A program made the translations under genes and the position numbers. A stretch of 64,000 bases of DNA from Gnetum montanum (lineage: Eukaryota > Streptophyta > Gnetopsida > Gnetales > Gnetaceae): the NCBI GenBank assembly GCA_015680685.1, contig MNCI01006555.1, forward strand, positions 910,948-974,947, in the 5' to 3' direction. Positions 23,881-35,728 of this stretch are shown here, piece after piece (position 1 is the first letter of the stretch; the number at the start of each line of letters is the position of its first letter). Under the pieces are notes generated by a model. It had not been told where the DNA came from. It searched no databases and was given only the letters and a program-made list of their open reading frames with translations.

Positions 23881-24765
23881 TGATGAGCGGCGAGGTACCC
23901 CTACGCTCAACCATATGAATACGAGCATTTCACACACGATCTGGTCGAATTCCAAGGACTAAGTGCTTATGCGCCCTTATGGAACAAGGATAGGTTGGTT
24001 GATCATTGTCTTCCCAAGCTTAATTGTATGTCATGATTGTATGGTTAAGTAAGCTTGAGGCATATGATTTTTATAGCTTTTATGTTTTTATGTCCTATGC
24101 TAGTAGGGAAGGAGAGAGGTAACTAAGTGACTAATTTAACTTAACTACTCATTAACTAAGTTCTAACTAATCCTAACACCAGCATCCGTTCCCACTTTCC
24201 ATACACATCCTGAACCAGTGCAACACTGCTGGGATTACCAAACGCTAATCATTACTAGGTTACCAAGCATTACACGCATGCTGGAAGTGGTCATGCTTGT
24301 GTAATTTAATGATTTGCTTAATTGATCAAGATGAAGTACTATGCTAATAAAATAAATGTAAAGTGCATAAAATAAAATAAATGCATAAGAAAATAAAATA
24401 AAAGAAATGCATAAGAAAAAGAATCTCAAGTGCTGCAAGGATGAATCAAAGAGCTCGTCTTTATTGCCAACACAATGGTGTGTTCAGCTACATCAATGCT
24501 TGAATAAAGATCTGTCCACACTTCAACCTCCTGCTGCGGGCACTTGGAAAATACTCTAACTTTAAAATAGACTACAAGAGTTTCACTACTTGATTGCTAA
24601 AAGATGTCCCTCCAATTGTGCGCATGGGCACTGTATTTATAATTGCTAGAGTAACCTCTCTAATAATTACAATAACTGCTAGAGTAACCATTCTAATAAT
24701 TAGAATAACTGCTAGAGTAACCACTCTAATAATTAGAGTAACTGCTAGAGTAACCACTCTTATCA
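23881..24765 (-). repeat. Element C 5' LTR (885 bp)
   Basis: On the minus strand it runs from TGATAAGAGTGG to CGCTCATCA. R and U5 align throughout with the LTRs of elements B and D (shared phrases include 'gagctcgtctttattgcc' and 'tgaataaagatc'). The TATA box reads TATTTATA on the plus strand at 24634-24641. The U3 upstream of it is a 33-bp tandem array rather than GATATC palindromes. Confidence 0.85.
24645..24765 (-). repeat. 33-bp tandem array forming the U3 of element C
   Basis: Units start at 24645, 24678, 24711 and 24744 (the last partial, 22 bp). Each begins GCTAGAGTAACCACTCTAAT or a close variant on the plus strand. The array runs from just outside the TATA box to the LTR end, so it makes up nearly the whole U3. 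Units differ at only a few positions. Each unit has an internal near-inverted repeat around 'agagtaacc-actct'. Confidence 0.88.
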
Positions 24766-24784
24766 AAGATAAAAAGAAATATTA

Positions 24785-25640
24785 GTTATGAGATTAATTA
24801 TGATTATAGACTTAATAATTAAATCATCTATGTAATTGCTAATGATTTTAAATATCATGTCACTAACTATGAAGGTCATAGCTTGTTGATATATTACTCT
24901 AGCATTTATAAGTCCAAAATACATCTTTAGATAACAAAAGATTCCTCATGAAGTTATGAAAGTTATGAAGCATTAATGTTTGAGGTTAATTTAAATTTAA
25001 TTATAGTAAAAAAAAAACCATCCATAAAACTAAGTAAAGAATGACCTACTATTGTGTCTATAAGTTGATCAATGTTGGGTAATGAAAAATCATCTTTCAA
25101 TGTTCCTTTGTTGAGATTATGAAAATTAATGCATATTGTAATATTTTTATTTTTTTAGAAATGACTCCCCATGTTGGATACCCATTCAAAGTAATCTATA
25201 GGATGTAAAAATTCTATGTTGTAGAGTTTGGTAATCTCATCTTTGATGGCTAAGTCCAGGCCAAGCATGATTTTTTGATCTTTCTATTTGTTTGATTTGG
25301 AATCCTCCTGAAGTATGATGTTATATTGAACAAGAACAGGATCCAAGCCTAGCATGTCATCATATCTTCAAGAAAAAATGATAGGATTTTTTCTAATTAT
25401 TTTTAGGATGGATTATTTAATTTCATTAAGAAAGTTTACCCCTAATTGTGAGGTCTTTTCCTCATCTTGGGAATTTATTATAGCAAGCTCTAGCAAGGGA
25501 TCATTAGTTAGTATAGATTCATGATCTAAGAAGGGGAGGTTAGCTTGAGAAATTAAATATTTTTGAGTAATATCAACTATAGAGATGATGGAATCTAACA
25601 AATCAAATGGAGAAAAATCAGTTAAGTCCTCATTGGGAGA
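24785..25640 (-). pseudogene. Tat/Ogre-like RT fragment, truncated at the YIDD box
   Basis: Minus strand, from upstream to downstream: a pre-RT linker (25413-25601, LTNDPLLELAIINSQDEEK), DDMLGLDPVL, LYNIEFLHPIDYFEWVSNM, KDDFSLPNIDQLIDTIVGH, LLSFMDG, then FGLINARVIYQQAMTFIVSD and SNYIDDLI near 24.83 kb. The Tat-lineage phrases YQQAMTFI and NYIDDLI are clear. The fragment stops a few codons after YIDD, next to the outer end of element C. The rest of the pol gene is not found to the left of element B. The insertion and later rearrangement of B/C probably removed it. Confidence 0.75.
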
Positions 25641-25779
25641 ATGAGTGACTCAGATATGGAACCCATTCAAGATGAGTAATTCATGTAGTTGATGAAGTAG
25701 AATAAGATTCATGACTTGCAAATCATAAGAGAGAAACATTAGTTACATAGGAAAGAGATTTAAATTTAAGAAGTTAGAA

Positions 25780-26290
25780 GAATTTACTTGCAAAAAGATC
25801 CAAGTAAAGGAAAAAAGCCATTAGGAAATTTCTTCATATTTTAGGAGGAGAACTTCGGAAATTTTTTAAATTATGAGAAAGATAAAGTTAAAAAATTTTC
25901 TATGGAAATGTAGAGAGGACAAGAGAATTTTCTAGTCTAGGAAGAAAGATCTTGAAAGAATCTTCTATATCACATAGGAATAAGGAGAGTTAAAAAATTT
26001 TATAATATGTGTAAGGAGTTAGAAATATTTTAAATTCATGTGCTATAAGAATGTGAGAAAATTTTTCTAAGTTTAGACAGGAAGGAGTTAGAAAAATATT
26101 TCACATTACATAAGAAAAGAGAGAAAGTTAGATAATTTCACTAAGTATCAAGGGTGTGCAAAATTTTGGGGCAAAGACACTAGTTATCGAAAGAAAGTTA
26201 AAAGTTTTGGTGAAGATATAAAAGCTATATAAATTATCGAAGTGCTATAAGAAAGTTAGAAAATTTTCCTTATTTCAGATTTTAAGTGCT
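25780..26290. repeat. Imperfect tandem repeats with recurring 'gttagaaaattttc' phrase
   Basis: Variants of 'agttagaaaatttt' recur about eight times at intervals near 60-70 bp, separated by A/G-rich spacers such as 'ataagaaagaga'. The units are too diverged to give a consensus by eye. They lie upstream, on the minus strand, of the Tat RT fragment. Confidence 0.5.
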
Positions 26291-28300
26291 TATGCTTGTG
26301 CAAAGATGTGTGATGTGCATCTAAGGTGCATGCAAGTAAGGCCAAGTGAGTTCCAAGGTAATTACTAGTATGTCTAGTGTTTACGCCCTAGAGATCAATG
26401 TAGCTTTTGTTCTATTTTAAGTGTTTTTTTCCTAAAAAAAGAAAAGTAAAAAAAGGTAAAACTAAAAAAAATGTTTATGAGAGGATAGGTGGTATAAATT
26501 AGAAAAAAAAGAGGGAGATACCCATTTTGGATTTTTACAATTGAGATTTTAGAGCTTTGGAGTTAAAGTAAAGGATTTTATGTTCATTTTGTATTTGCCA
26601 ATGCATGATGTAATGATACCATAAAGAGGGAGGAGTCAACATGGAAGACATGCAAGGAGGCTAGTGAAACCCACCAGTAACGAAATAAGTAGAAGGTAAA
26701 GGTCATTAGGGAGGTGTCCAACCATGTGCCAACTTCACCCAAGTGAGTCTTAGACTCCAAACTTGTAAATATTTTATTTATCTATTTATTTATTTATTAG
26801 TATTGAAGTGGGAAGAGGAGGCAAAGAAATATTATCTACCATCATCAATAGTACCCACAATAGCTGTGGCATGATACCACACTGGCTACTCCAGCCGCAT
26901 CATGTGGTGGAGCTAGTCGTCATGCCTATGATACACCACTATGGTGTAAAGGAAGACATGACCTACAAAAGAGATAGGAAGAAGAATGTTAAGAGAAGGG
27001 TGAAGTTGAAGAGGATTTGAGATAAGAGAGGCAATGAAAAAAGTATTGGTTTGTTCCCATGGAGGGAAAATCTGCACTTGGAAATGACATATTGTTCTTT
27101 GCCTTGGTCAACTATGGTTGTCCACGATGCCTTTGGGGCCAAAATGGCTAGTTTAAAATGGCTAGTTTTAGGGTTGTGAATTTTCACCATTTTGATGAGA
27201 ATTTTATTTTCTTTTGGAAATTAAGGGGTAGAAGAGGCTAGGCTTATGGCTACAACTCAATGACATGTTACTAACACAGGGTTGATGGCCAATGCGAGGC
27301 ATGGCTAGCATGCATTACATTTAGCATGATCTAAGCACTTTGGCTTTTTTTTTTCCTAAGAAGAGGAAGAAATAGAGGTTTCATATGCAAAATCAAGACC
27401 TCAAAGGTTATGTACATTTAGCTAGGGAATTTCTTACAGTAGAAGTTATAAGGTAATGTACACAACACCCCTATGAGTCATGCTTAGTTGATGAGTAGCC
27501 CTGGGAGATGATACCATCCTAATCTTTAGCATGTAAGACTATTTTTGTTACTCATAATACATCTCATCCATATATGCAATTGTTGTGATTAGATTTTATT
27601 TGGGTAAACAACTACTTTTCATGTTAAAGCTTGCGGCAAGGTGATAGTCTTATGTTAAAACCAAGACTTACTAAGACATTGGTTTGATTTGTTTAACATT
27701 ATGTTGGTAGTCAATAGTAATGGTGAGATTTTAGATATCAATTATGTGATCAACTCTTAATGGACTAGTCATGGTGAAACTACTCACCCTATTACTTAGT
27801 ATGAAAATCCTAATCTTGTTTAAATGTATCATCTCTTCATTGAGCAAGTATCTTGTGGTAAGATTAAGTAGTGTACAGATACCTCCCTAGTGAGGATCAT
27901 AGTTCCGTACAATGTTATGACTTATGGGCCTTGTTACAACTAGGCTTTTTATTTGGATGAAAGAATATTTAGCAACTTATCTAACATAAACATGATAAAT
28001 GATGAGAATTCCACCAACTGCATTAATTACATCTTCCATTAAAAAAATTTTATGATGCTTCATGAAGCTATTAGCTTATCGTGATCATGAGGAAAATTTT
28101 TTGAGTAACGGGGGTTTCTCTCATCTTATGTGTTAGTACATGACATACATCATGGTAATCCTTCACTCAAAACTTAGTGGTCTAGTTGAGGTAGAAACCT
28201 TCTTGCATGAGTATGGAGCTGAATCTTCTATCATAGATACTATGATGCTTTCTAAGAAGTGATTGACTCATAGAAACCTAGCTCATGAGATGGAGGTGAT
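26290..28300. other. Unassigned region
   Basis: No family is recognised. Two overlapping open frames (26808-27020 plus, 26963-27190 minus) are short and have no known motif. The plus strand between 27.5 and 28.3 kb gives fairly coherent but stop-interrupted translations with no domain that I recognise. A short TTTA run lies near 26.77 kb. Confidence 0.35.
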
Positions 28301-30480
28301 GCAAGAATGTTCCTTAGGCAAATAGGATAAGGAGAAGGTTGTGAATAAAGGAAACACCTCTTTTTAAGATGGTTTATTTAGAGGAGGTAACATTGGAGGT
28401 AGAGGCTTCTAAAGATGCAAAGAGATTAGGTAAGTTAGAAGTATATTTCTGAATTTTATTTATTATGTTCTATATTAGTTGATTTTTTATGTTAGATGAC
28501 TTCTACTTTTTATTATTTGTTAATGGTTTCATAGCTATAGTGAAGGCCAAGAAGAAAGAGAAGAAGAAAGAACAAGCCTATGTATTAGAGGAGAATAAAA
28601 ATAAGAAGAAGGAAGAGAAGATAAGGAATTGAGTGAAAGAGAAAACAAAATTATGCAAGAAAGAAGAAAGATAAGTGAGGGAAGAGAAAGGATGATAGGC
28701 CCAAGAAGAAACATTAGGAAATGAGAAATAGGTAATGGAAGTAGTTAAAACAAAGGAGAATGATATCTTAGATTAGGAAATTTTTGAGGAAGTGTTAAAC
28801 CTTCTTTTGAGAAATGATGGAAAATGTTTTATTTTTTATGTTAAAATATATATTTTTGGTTATAGGGTGAGACTAATGGTTTGGTTTGCATATCATGATA
28901 TGGATGGCATTGATATGGGTATGATGCCTTTCCCTCTAGGACCATTAGACTATGGCCCCAAGAGAAGGAGATGTCTAATATGATCAACATGCAATGGTCA
29001 GAGAAAAAGCTAAAAAAATTAGGAATCTTATTTTATGATAAGTTTTTAATTTTTGTAATTTTTTCTATTTCTTTTAGTTAAGCTTAATTTTTATTTTGAA
29101 TATTTATTATTTGGTATTTAGATATCATAAAGTTCGTATGAGAAAATATTAATATGGAGGATGTGGTTAGAGGCATGGTAGATGGTATGATGAAGAATTT
29201 AAAGGTTGTTTATAGTAAAGGTAAGTTAGGTTTCTTTTTGAGTTTATTTATAAATTTTAAAATATTAATGTTTATTATTTTTCTTCATATTATTATATGT
29301 TGTTTTACCCAAGTTAGTAGATAGAAATACTTAGATAGTAAATGAATGTACTTTTACATATATTGAAGTTATAGCAAACAAGAGTAAGGTTTCCATTATC
29401 AATCCTAACTTCTTTTGCATGATGCACTTGAGATGAAGGAGAGGATCGATGTTATTTTTTAGTATGAGAAAAAGATGACCTCTCTTGTAGAAAATATTCT
29501 ACTATAATGATGGACCTTCCTACAGAGCTATTATTCACAAGGGAAAAGGATGAAAACTTAATCTTAAGAATTCAATTTTTGGAGGATGAAGTGGCTAATC
29601 TAGCTTCAGATCTTCATGGGAGTAATATGGTAAGGTTCAATTCAAAGGATTCTTCTTATTGGTGTTTGAGGGATTCTTAGGATGCTATGCTCAAGGTTAA
29701 AAATAAGAAAAAACACAAAATTGCAAGCATGGAAGCAATGAATAAAAGATAACAAGATAGTTGCACCATGTGGAAACAATGGGATGAGTAGCATAAGAGA
29801 AATAAATTGGTCTATAAAAGTAGATGTTTAGTACTTTCCAAGAAACTCAAGGATGAAAGAGTTACTAGAAGAATAAGAAATATGTTTATTAGCAAAATGG
29901 ATGTTAGTGATGCTTTCGAAGCCTTTAAAGAATGTGTATATGTGAAGAGAAAGAAAAAGAAGGTGGAAGCTCTAGGATCTAACAAGATAGATGAGAGTAA
30001 GATGGAGAGGGAACCTAGAATGGATGATTTTTCTTTGCTTAAGATTCTAGATATTTCTATAGAAATTTTAGACTATTTTTTACTTTCACTATAGAAAATT
30101 ATGAAGAGTATGTTGATGTTTTTAGCTTTGAGGCTTCTAAGGTGGAATCTATAGGAGCAAATGACAGATGTGAGGTGACCTAGCAGTGTAGCTATAGTTA
30201 AGAAAAATATTTTATTTAGTTTAATTATACTCTTTTATGTTAATTTTTCTATTAGTCTTAAATTTTTTAGTTTTAATTTTTTTCTAAAAGGTTAGTGTTT
30301 TATAAATTTTATGTTTTCAAATTTTTATATTTTTTTCCACCTTGTTTTTGCAAGTGCAAGTGGTCAAAAAGGTTCTAGCAATAGGGAGAAGGATGTGGAG
30401 GATTCAATAGTGGTAAAGAACATTTTCCCTTCCCATGATGGAACTTCAAGTAGCTAGGATTAATAGATAGATTTTATGGT
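28300..30480 (+). pseudogene. Decayed spliced-gene-like region, Lys/Glu-rich, function unknown
   Basis: Purine-rich coding-like blocks alternate with T-rich blocks. Two good donor sites, AG|GTAAGTTAG at about 28428 and AAAG|GTAAGTTAGG at about 29218, are each followed by T-rich sequence and a plausible acceptor (near 28540, and CCCAAG near 29312). The coding-like parts include a Lys/Glu-rich stretch at 28.54-28.75 kb and an open frame 29807-30094 with a KRKKKKVEAL basic cluster. No domain was recognised. Stops in the purine-rich part show it is not intact. It may be a decayed host gene, a gene carried in a transposon, or a transposon-specific extra ORF. The 63- and 95-codon frames within are the longest open pieces. 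Confidence 0.35.
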
Positions 30481-30949
30481 CATGTTTTAGAGAGATTTTG
30501 TTTTTATAGACTTTTGGATTTTTGATGATGTCATGAAACATTAGCTATAGGATGTATTTGATGGATATTAAATGGATTTTGGTTATAATATACTACTATG
30601 ATAAAATTTTATCATTCTTTATGGATTTTAATTTTTATATGTTTATAGTTTTGTAGTTTTCTATTTTTATGATTTTTTCTTATTTTAAATTTTCTGTATG
30701 TATGGTTTTGCAATCTTTTCTAAGATAAAAATGAAACAAGTACTAATAGAAACATGAAATAAAACATAATTTATACAAAAGCAAACATCAACATAAAGCA
30801 ATAATCAATACTATGCTAGACAAGCAAGTAATATAAGAAAATAATAAAGTGAAATAACCAAACCATGCAAAGAAATGAAGCTAATTAATATTAGTAAATG
30901 TACATAAACATGAAAAGAAAATGATAATGTACTTAAGAAACAATTTAAA

Positions 30950-33900
30950 GTAATAATGTCTTAGTGATAGATGTCTTAGATTTACACCTAATAGAAACCT
31001 TTGCACTCTTAACAAACTCAATGATGTCTAACTCACCAAATCCCATGTCTACAAAATCATATGTGCTAGATGATCAAGGAATGCTTGAATCAGACTTGGT
31101 AGTTTCCTTTGTTAAAGATGTTTGACCAATTATAGTAAATTGGAATTCTAAGCTACTTTCTTCTAAAAGATGTAAATGTGAAATGATTGGAATTTCAAGA
31201 TCAGCATGTAAAAGTACTTCCATATCCTTAAAAGGGAAATGTATCTCTTGATGAAAAGATTAGCAAACAACATGATGGTAGGCTAATCAAGGTTTTCCCA
31301 TGATAGCATTAATTTCATATGAATCTCCAATAACAGTAAATACAATCTCAAATGCAATCAAACTACATATTGAATAAAGTAATTTTATTGACCCTAGAAT
31401 TTCTACTTTACCACCACTAAAAGAAACCAAAGAAAAGTTATAGTTAAAGTGTGTGACCTATTTTCAAGACTGAGATACTCAATGACTATCCATGAGATAT
31501 AATTAATTCTAGCTTCATCATATATGTTTATCAAGGATAGTGACACATTATCTCTAATCCTTATGATGATGTAGATTGTAAGCTAACACATGACACCCAT
31601 TGCAGGATGTCTTTTGATATTTTCTTAATTGAAAACCAGACAATGAACCTCATAGCATGGAGGATTGAGCACTAATGAAATTGCATGAATATGAGGCTGA
31701 ATGTTTAGAGTTACTATGATAGAATTTACAAGTTCCTCAAATGTTAATGGATGCTTTTTTTAAGTGTAAATTCTCTCAAAAAAGAAAATGATTTATCCCA
31801 TTTGACTTCATTCCAACAATAATTTAGAGTCAAGCCTTACCTCCAAGAGTTACATCCATAGAAACTAGTGTAGAATAAAGGATATCTAATGTAGGTAAAG
31901 GAGTTGAGATAATAATCAAAGAAGAAGAGTTTATGTGTGATTCACCTAAGAAAGAGAATTTTTTTAAAAAATATTAGTTTGTTGGCATATTCCTTTTGGA
32001 TAATGCTTCCTTTTGAGCTTGAGTAAGGATCCTGATAGGTGAAGTGGGAGAAGGAAGAAAAAAGATTATTGTAACTTAGGTGAAGGGAAGTAATGGAATG
32101 GAGGAGGGATAGCATAAGGTAAAATAGGAAGATGATAACTAGAATGAATAGGTGTAGGGACTCTATTTCTTAGAGGATAGGGAGGATAATCAAAGGTAGG
32201 TTAGCAACACATAGAAACTTCATTATTTTAAGGTATCATATTGATGACTAATGGGGCCATATGTACATTTTGGAAGGTGGGAGCATTAATATTATTTTGG
32301 GAAAGACTAATAAAAAAAGTTTTTTTAGGCATTCATGGCATTAAATTCAAGTATGAAAAAGTTGATACTAGAATAAAGCCATTTGAATAAAAAAGAGGAT
32401 TTTTAGATGATTATCTTTGGGCTTTATATGAAAAGCTATAATTCTTCTTGAATATGTATTCAAAGGATCCTAGAAAATTTTCATGTTTTGATTACTAGGT
32501 TACATGGGAGTATTGAACATAAATTTTTCTTTTTTCAATTTTTCCTAGATGTCATCTTTGAGTGTGATATAATCCTCAATATTATCACCTAGGGCCTCAT
32601 AATAGTAGTACAATTTGTTGGAATTGTACCACTTAGGAACAGGTGGCTCTCCCTCCATGCATTGAAAAGGATCAATAGTGAAGATTTAGAGCCTTTCAAA
32701 TCATGCTCTTATTTGATATAAAATATATTTAAGCATTATATTCCTCTCTTTTAATAACATGTTAAATAGTTGAGTGTATGTCATTAGGAATGTGTGATAC
32801 TTGGATCTATTCTTTTGTGGCCTCCTTAGTTGTCATTCATTGTTGAATGTATTTTACAATATTAATGTTGGGCTTAAAAGTTGAGCTCTTTTTCCACCAT
32901 TACCTCCACTATTTAAAGATGAACTTAATGCAATTTGGTTCATTGATGTCATAGTTTAACTAGTATTTTGAAGAGCTTTGTTCTTGCTTTCTTATTTATT
33001 TACCTTTTTATAGAAGTTATCCTACTCTAGATCATTGTGTTAAATGGCCACTTTCTCAATGTGTTTGGTAGAGGTAATGGTATTATGGAGGCTAAGTAAC
33101 ATGGGGTAGATTAAATTTCCTCAATATAATAATTTATGGCTCCTTAAAAAATGTTCAATAGTTGATCATTAGGTAACGAATGAGTGAGCTTCATTATTGT
33201 AGATGTCCATTAGAAGATAAACTTGGAGATAGACTTATTAGAAGCCTACTTGATAGCCAACAATTTTTGTAGAGTTTCATCCTTGCTAGTAAAGAATTAC
33301 TCAAAGGATGTAATGAATCCATGAGGAAAGATTGTATATTATTCCAATGTCTTTAATGTCAAAGAGTTATTAAAACCATGTAATATGGTATGTGCATAAA
33401 TGGCTAGAAGCATGCATTCATTATGAAAGGTAATGACATGATTTGCAAGATTGGATTCCCTACTATACTTAGTGAAGCTTGCTAATTAAACACCTTTTGG
33501 GACTTAAGAAATGGGAATTAAGGGACTAATGGGATCAACAAAGATATCTGTGATGGAGACTATAGGACTACCCCAATGTAGTGTTGTGGCTTTTCTTATT
33601 TGATTCTAATTCACTTAGAGCCTTGATGTGAGGTCTTGTAGTAAGAACATTCCTTTAGAAAGGACACTAGAAATTGACAAAAGAGTAAGGTTTCCCAAAA
33701 GGGGATTATGAGTGGAAAACATTAGTTTCAATGATATAATGACCAACATGAAAATTTGTAGTATATTATATTGAGGAACATGATTTGTAAGTGGAAGAAA
33801 TGGAAAAGATGCCTAATTTTGTTAGATTTTTGGGATATGAGATATTGGCTAGAATGGATTCAACAATAAGCTGGGATTTTGATCATGAGATGATGGATTA

Positions 33901-34560
33901 ATAGTGATAGTGTTCATAAAGAGACTATATGCCAATGGAATATTGGTTGTAGTTGGAATTATGATAGTAAGATTAATTAAAGTAGGTAGTGAAGCATAAA
34001 CATTTTAAGGTATAGGAATCCAAAATGATTTGGTAGAGACAATGATATTCATGTATTATGTAGTAGGACTATTTAGTCGATGAAAAGGATATGTAAGAAT
34101 AGAGACATCAAGAGATTCCTTCTCCTCATCATCATGAATGATTATGTTTCCACTTTGTTTGTTAATTTTATCTTGGAATTGGAAATTTCTACTACAAATA
34201 TTAATGTTAAAGTTTTTGATGATATGACCCCAAATAGTGCTTGTCATAAGTTGGAATTCATTTCTAGTGAGCAAGCATTGTACCAGAATTGCTCGCTTAG
34301 ATAGGGTTAGCTCAATAGGATGGTTTAGGTTAGATAGAAAAGGTTCCAAACTATTGGCTACCTCATATTTAGCCAACCTCTATAGCTCATTTTCAGGTAG
34401 TGCAATATTTAATTCTCTTTTAGTGGATGTGACTTTGTGGTCATACTATGTTATAGGGGCCATGAGTACTTGAGGTTTTAACATCTTCATCAACTTTTAG
34501 ACTTAAGAGTCCTAGGAGGAGTCAAATCCTTGCGCAATCATGGTGCTACAAAGAGTTTCT
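30950..34560 (-). pseudogene. Tat/Ogre-like gag and protease remnant
   Basis: Minus strand. An N-terminal part (34056-34376 open, starting MAKYEVANSLEP) is followed by a gag core near 33.0-33.5 kb with DETLQKLLAIK-ASNKSISKF. Near 32.55-32.62 kb is the Tat gag knuckle block ending GDNIEDYITLKDDI, where Tyr stands at the positions of two metal-binding Cys. A Pro-rich linker follows (PPYPLRNRVPTP near 32.17 kb). Near 31.27-31.45 kb the C-terminal half of the protease is visible: FTVIGDSYEINAIMGKP-LAYHHVV, matching the 'YNAILGRPWL' motif. RT does not follow directly. Frames are heavily broken. Element D is inserted just upstream, at 34.8 kb. Confidence 0.65.
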
Positions 34561-34801
34561 AACACATGCTCAAAAAATACATAAGGATCAAGTACAAAAG
34601 AAAAAAAAACTAAAACTAAATAAAATAAACAAAGTGAAAAAATTTCAAAGTGTTAGAAATGACCATTAGACTTCTAGATGATAAATTTAAGACCCTAAAA
34701 ATCTTATTGATCCTTCTAGCACAAAAAAATTTTCTTGCAAAAATTTTCTTCACACTTCCACAAGAATACCTACATAAATTAAGTGTTGAAATACTTGGTG
34801 T

Positions 34802-34806
34802 GTGAA
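34802..34806. other. Target site duplication of element D, left copy
   Basis: GTGAA directly abuts the LTR end TGATGAGTGG. The right copy, 40749-40753, is GTGAC. Four of five bases agree, which is expected for an old insertion. Confidence 0.65.
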
Positions 34807-35707
34807 TGATGAGTGGCGAGGTACCCCTACACTCAACCATACAAATACGAGCATTTTCATGCGTGATCTGGTCGAACTCCATGGACTAAGTGCCTACACA
34901 CCTCATGGAAAACTTAAGGTAAATTATTTGTTGTCTTCCCAGACTTACTTGTATTTGTCACGGTGTATGGTTAAGTAAGTCTGAGGTATATGATTTTTAT
35001 ATCTTTTTGTGTTTTATCTCCTATGCTATTGAGTTGAAGGGTGAAGAGACTAATTCCTAACTTTAACTAATTAACTAAGTATAAATTAACCTAGTGTTAG
35101 CATCTATTCCCACTTACTGTACACACCCTGAACCAATGCAACCGTGGTTACCAAACGTTAGTCGTTGCTGGGATCACCACGCGTAACGCACGTGCTCAGA
35201 GCAGTCGTATTGAGGCACCTAACTAGGAGAGAAGGGTTGAGAAAGATTTAATGACTAATAAAACATTTAAATAATAGATAATAAATAATGGTAAATAAAA
35301 TCCTAATTAGCCTATTCCATGCACTGCAAGGTTTATCCATGAAGCTCGTCTTTATTTCTATACACAAACTTTTGTTCAGGTACAATGTTTGCTCGAATAA
35401 AGATCCGTTCACTCAGGAGTTCCTATTGCGGGCACATGGAAGTTAATCTATCTTTGGAGTGGAAAAAATGCTAGAGTTTTGTTACAATCTAGGCCTAGAT
35501 TAGGAAACAAGGGAGAGCTGCCTCTTATTTATAGATATGAAGTAACAAGAATGCCTTTACCCAAGAGCCACCACCATTCCGATGAAATAAAGGAGGAGAG
35601 AATAGGAAGCAAGAAAGGCCTTAGTTAGAGGGAACATTTTTAGTTCCATAACCAATGTTTGTAGCCCAAGGGATTATTTTTTGTAAGGGGTGTGCTTTGA
35701 ATTCTCA
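34807..35707 (-). repeat. Element D 3' LTR (901 bp) with a non-palindromic U3
   Basis: R and U5 (34807 to about 35547) are very similar to the 5' LTR. The TATA box, TATTTATA on the plus strand near 35534, is conserved. Directly upstream of 'catatctataaataag' all similarity to the 5' LTR ends. The U3 continues for about 160 bp without GATATC palindromes and begins TGAGAATTC on the minus strand, next to a purine tract. The outer limit rests on that TG and the tract. Confidence 0.75.
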
Positions 35708-35728
35708 CTTTCTTCTCTTTTTTTTTTG
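35708..35728 (-). other. Polypurine tract of element D
   Basis: On the minus strand an A-run followed by GAGAAGAAAG directly precedes the TG of the 3' LTR. This is where plus-strand priming would start. It is A-rich, so the assignment is reasonable but not certain. Confidence 0.6.

Larger units (their letters stand above)
23581..24765 (-). mobile_element. Element C: inverted 5' end of an Athila-like element (gag start, PBS, LTR)
   Basis: Reading on the minus strand: LTR (24765 to 23881), one base, primer site, leader and the first 50 or so gag codons, ending at the join with element B. It belongs to the same family as B and D but has a different U3 from both. Together with B it makes two convergent 5' LTRs with roughly 1.2 kb inverted arms. 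To its right begins the Tat RT fragment, after about 20 bp. Confidence 0.85.

Noticed and set aside
16167-24765. CRISPR-like or integron-like array reading of the short palindromes
   Set aside because: The repeats lie inside LTR U3 regions with TATA boxes and primer sites in a plant-type retrotransposon context. There are no spacers of constant length and no associated genes.
34080-34473. Two plus-strand open frames
   Set aside because: They lie opposite the minus-strand frame 34056-34376, which fits the upstream end of Tat gag. No domain was seen on the plus strand.
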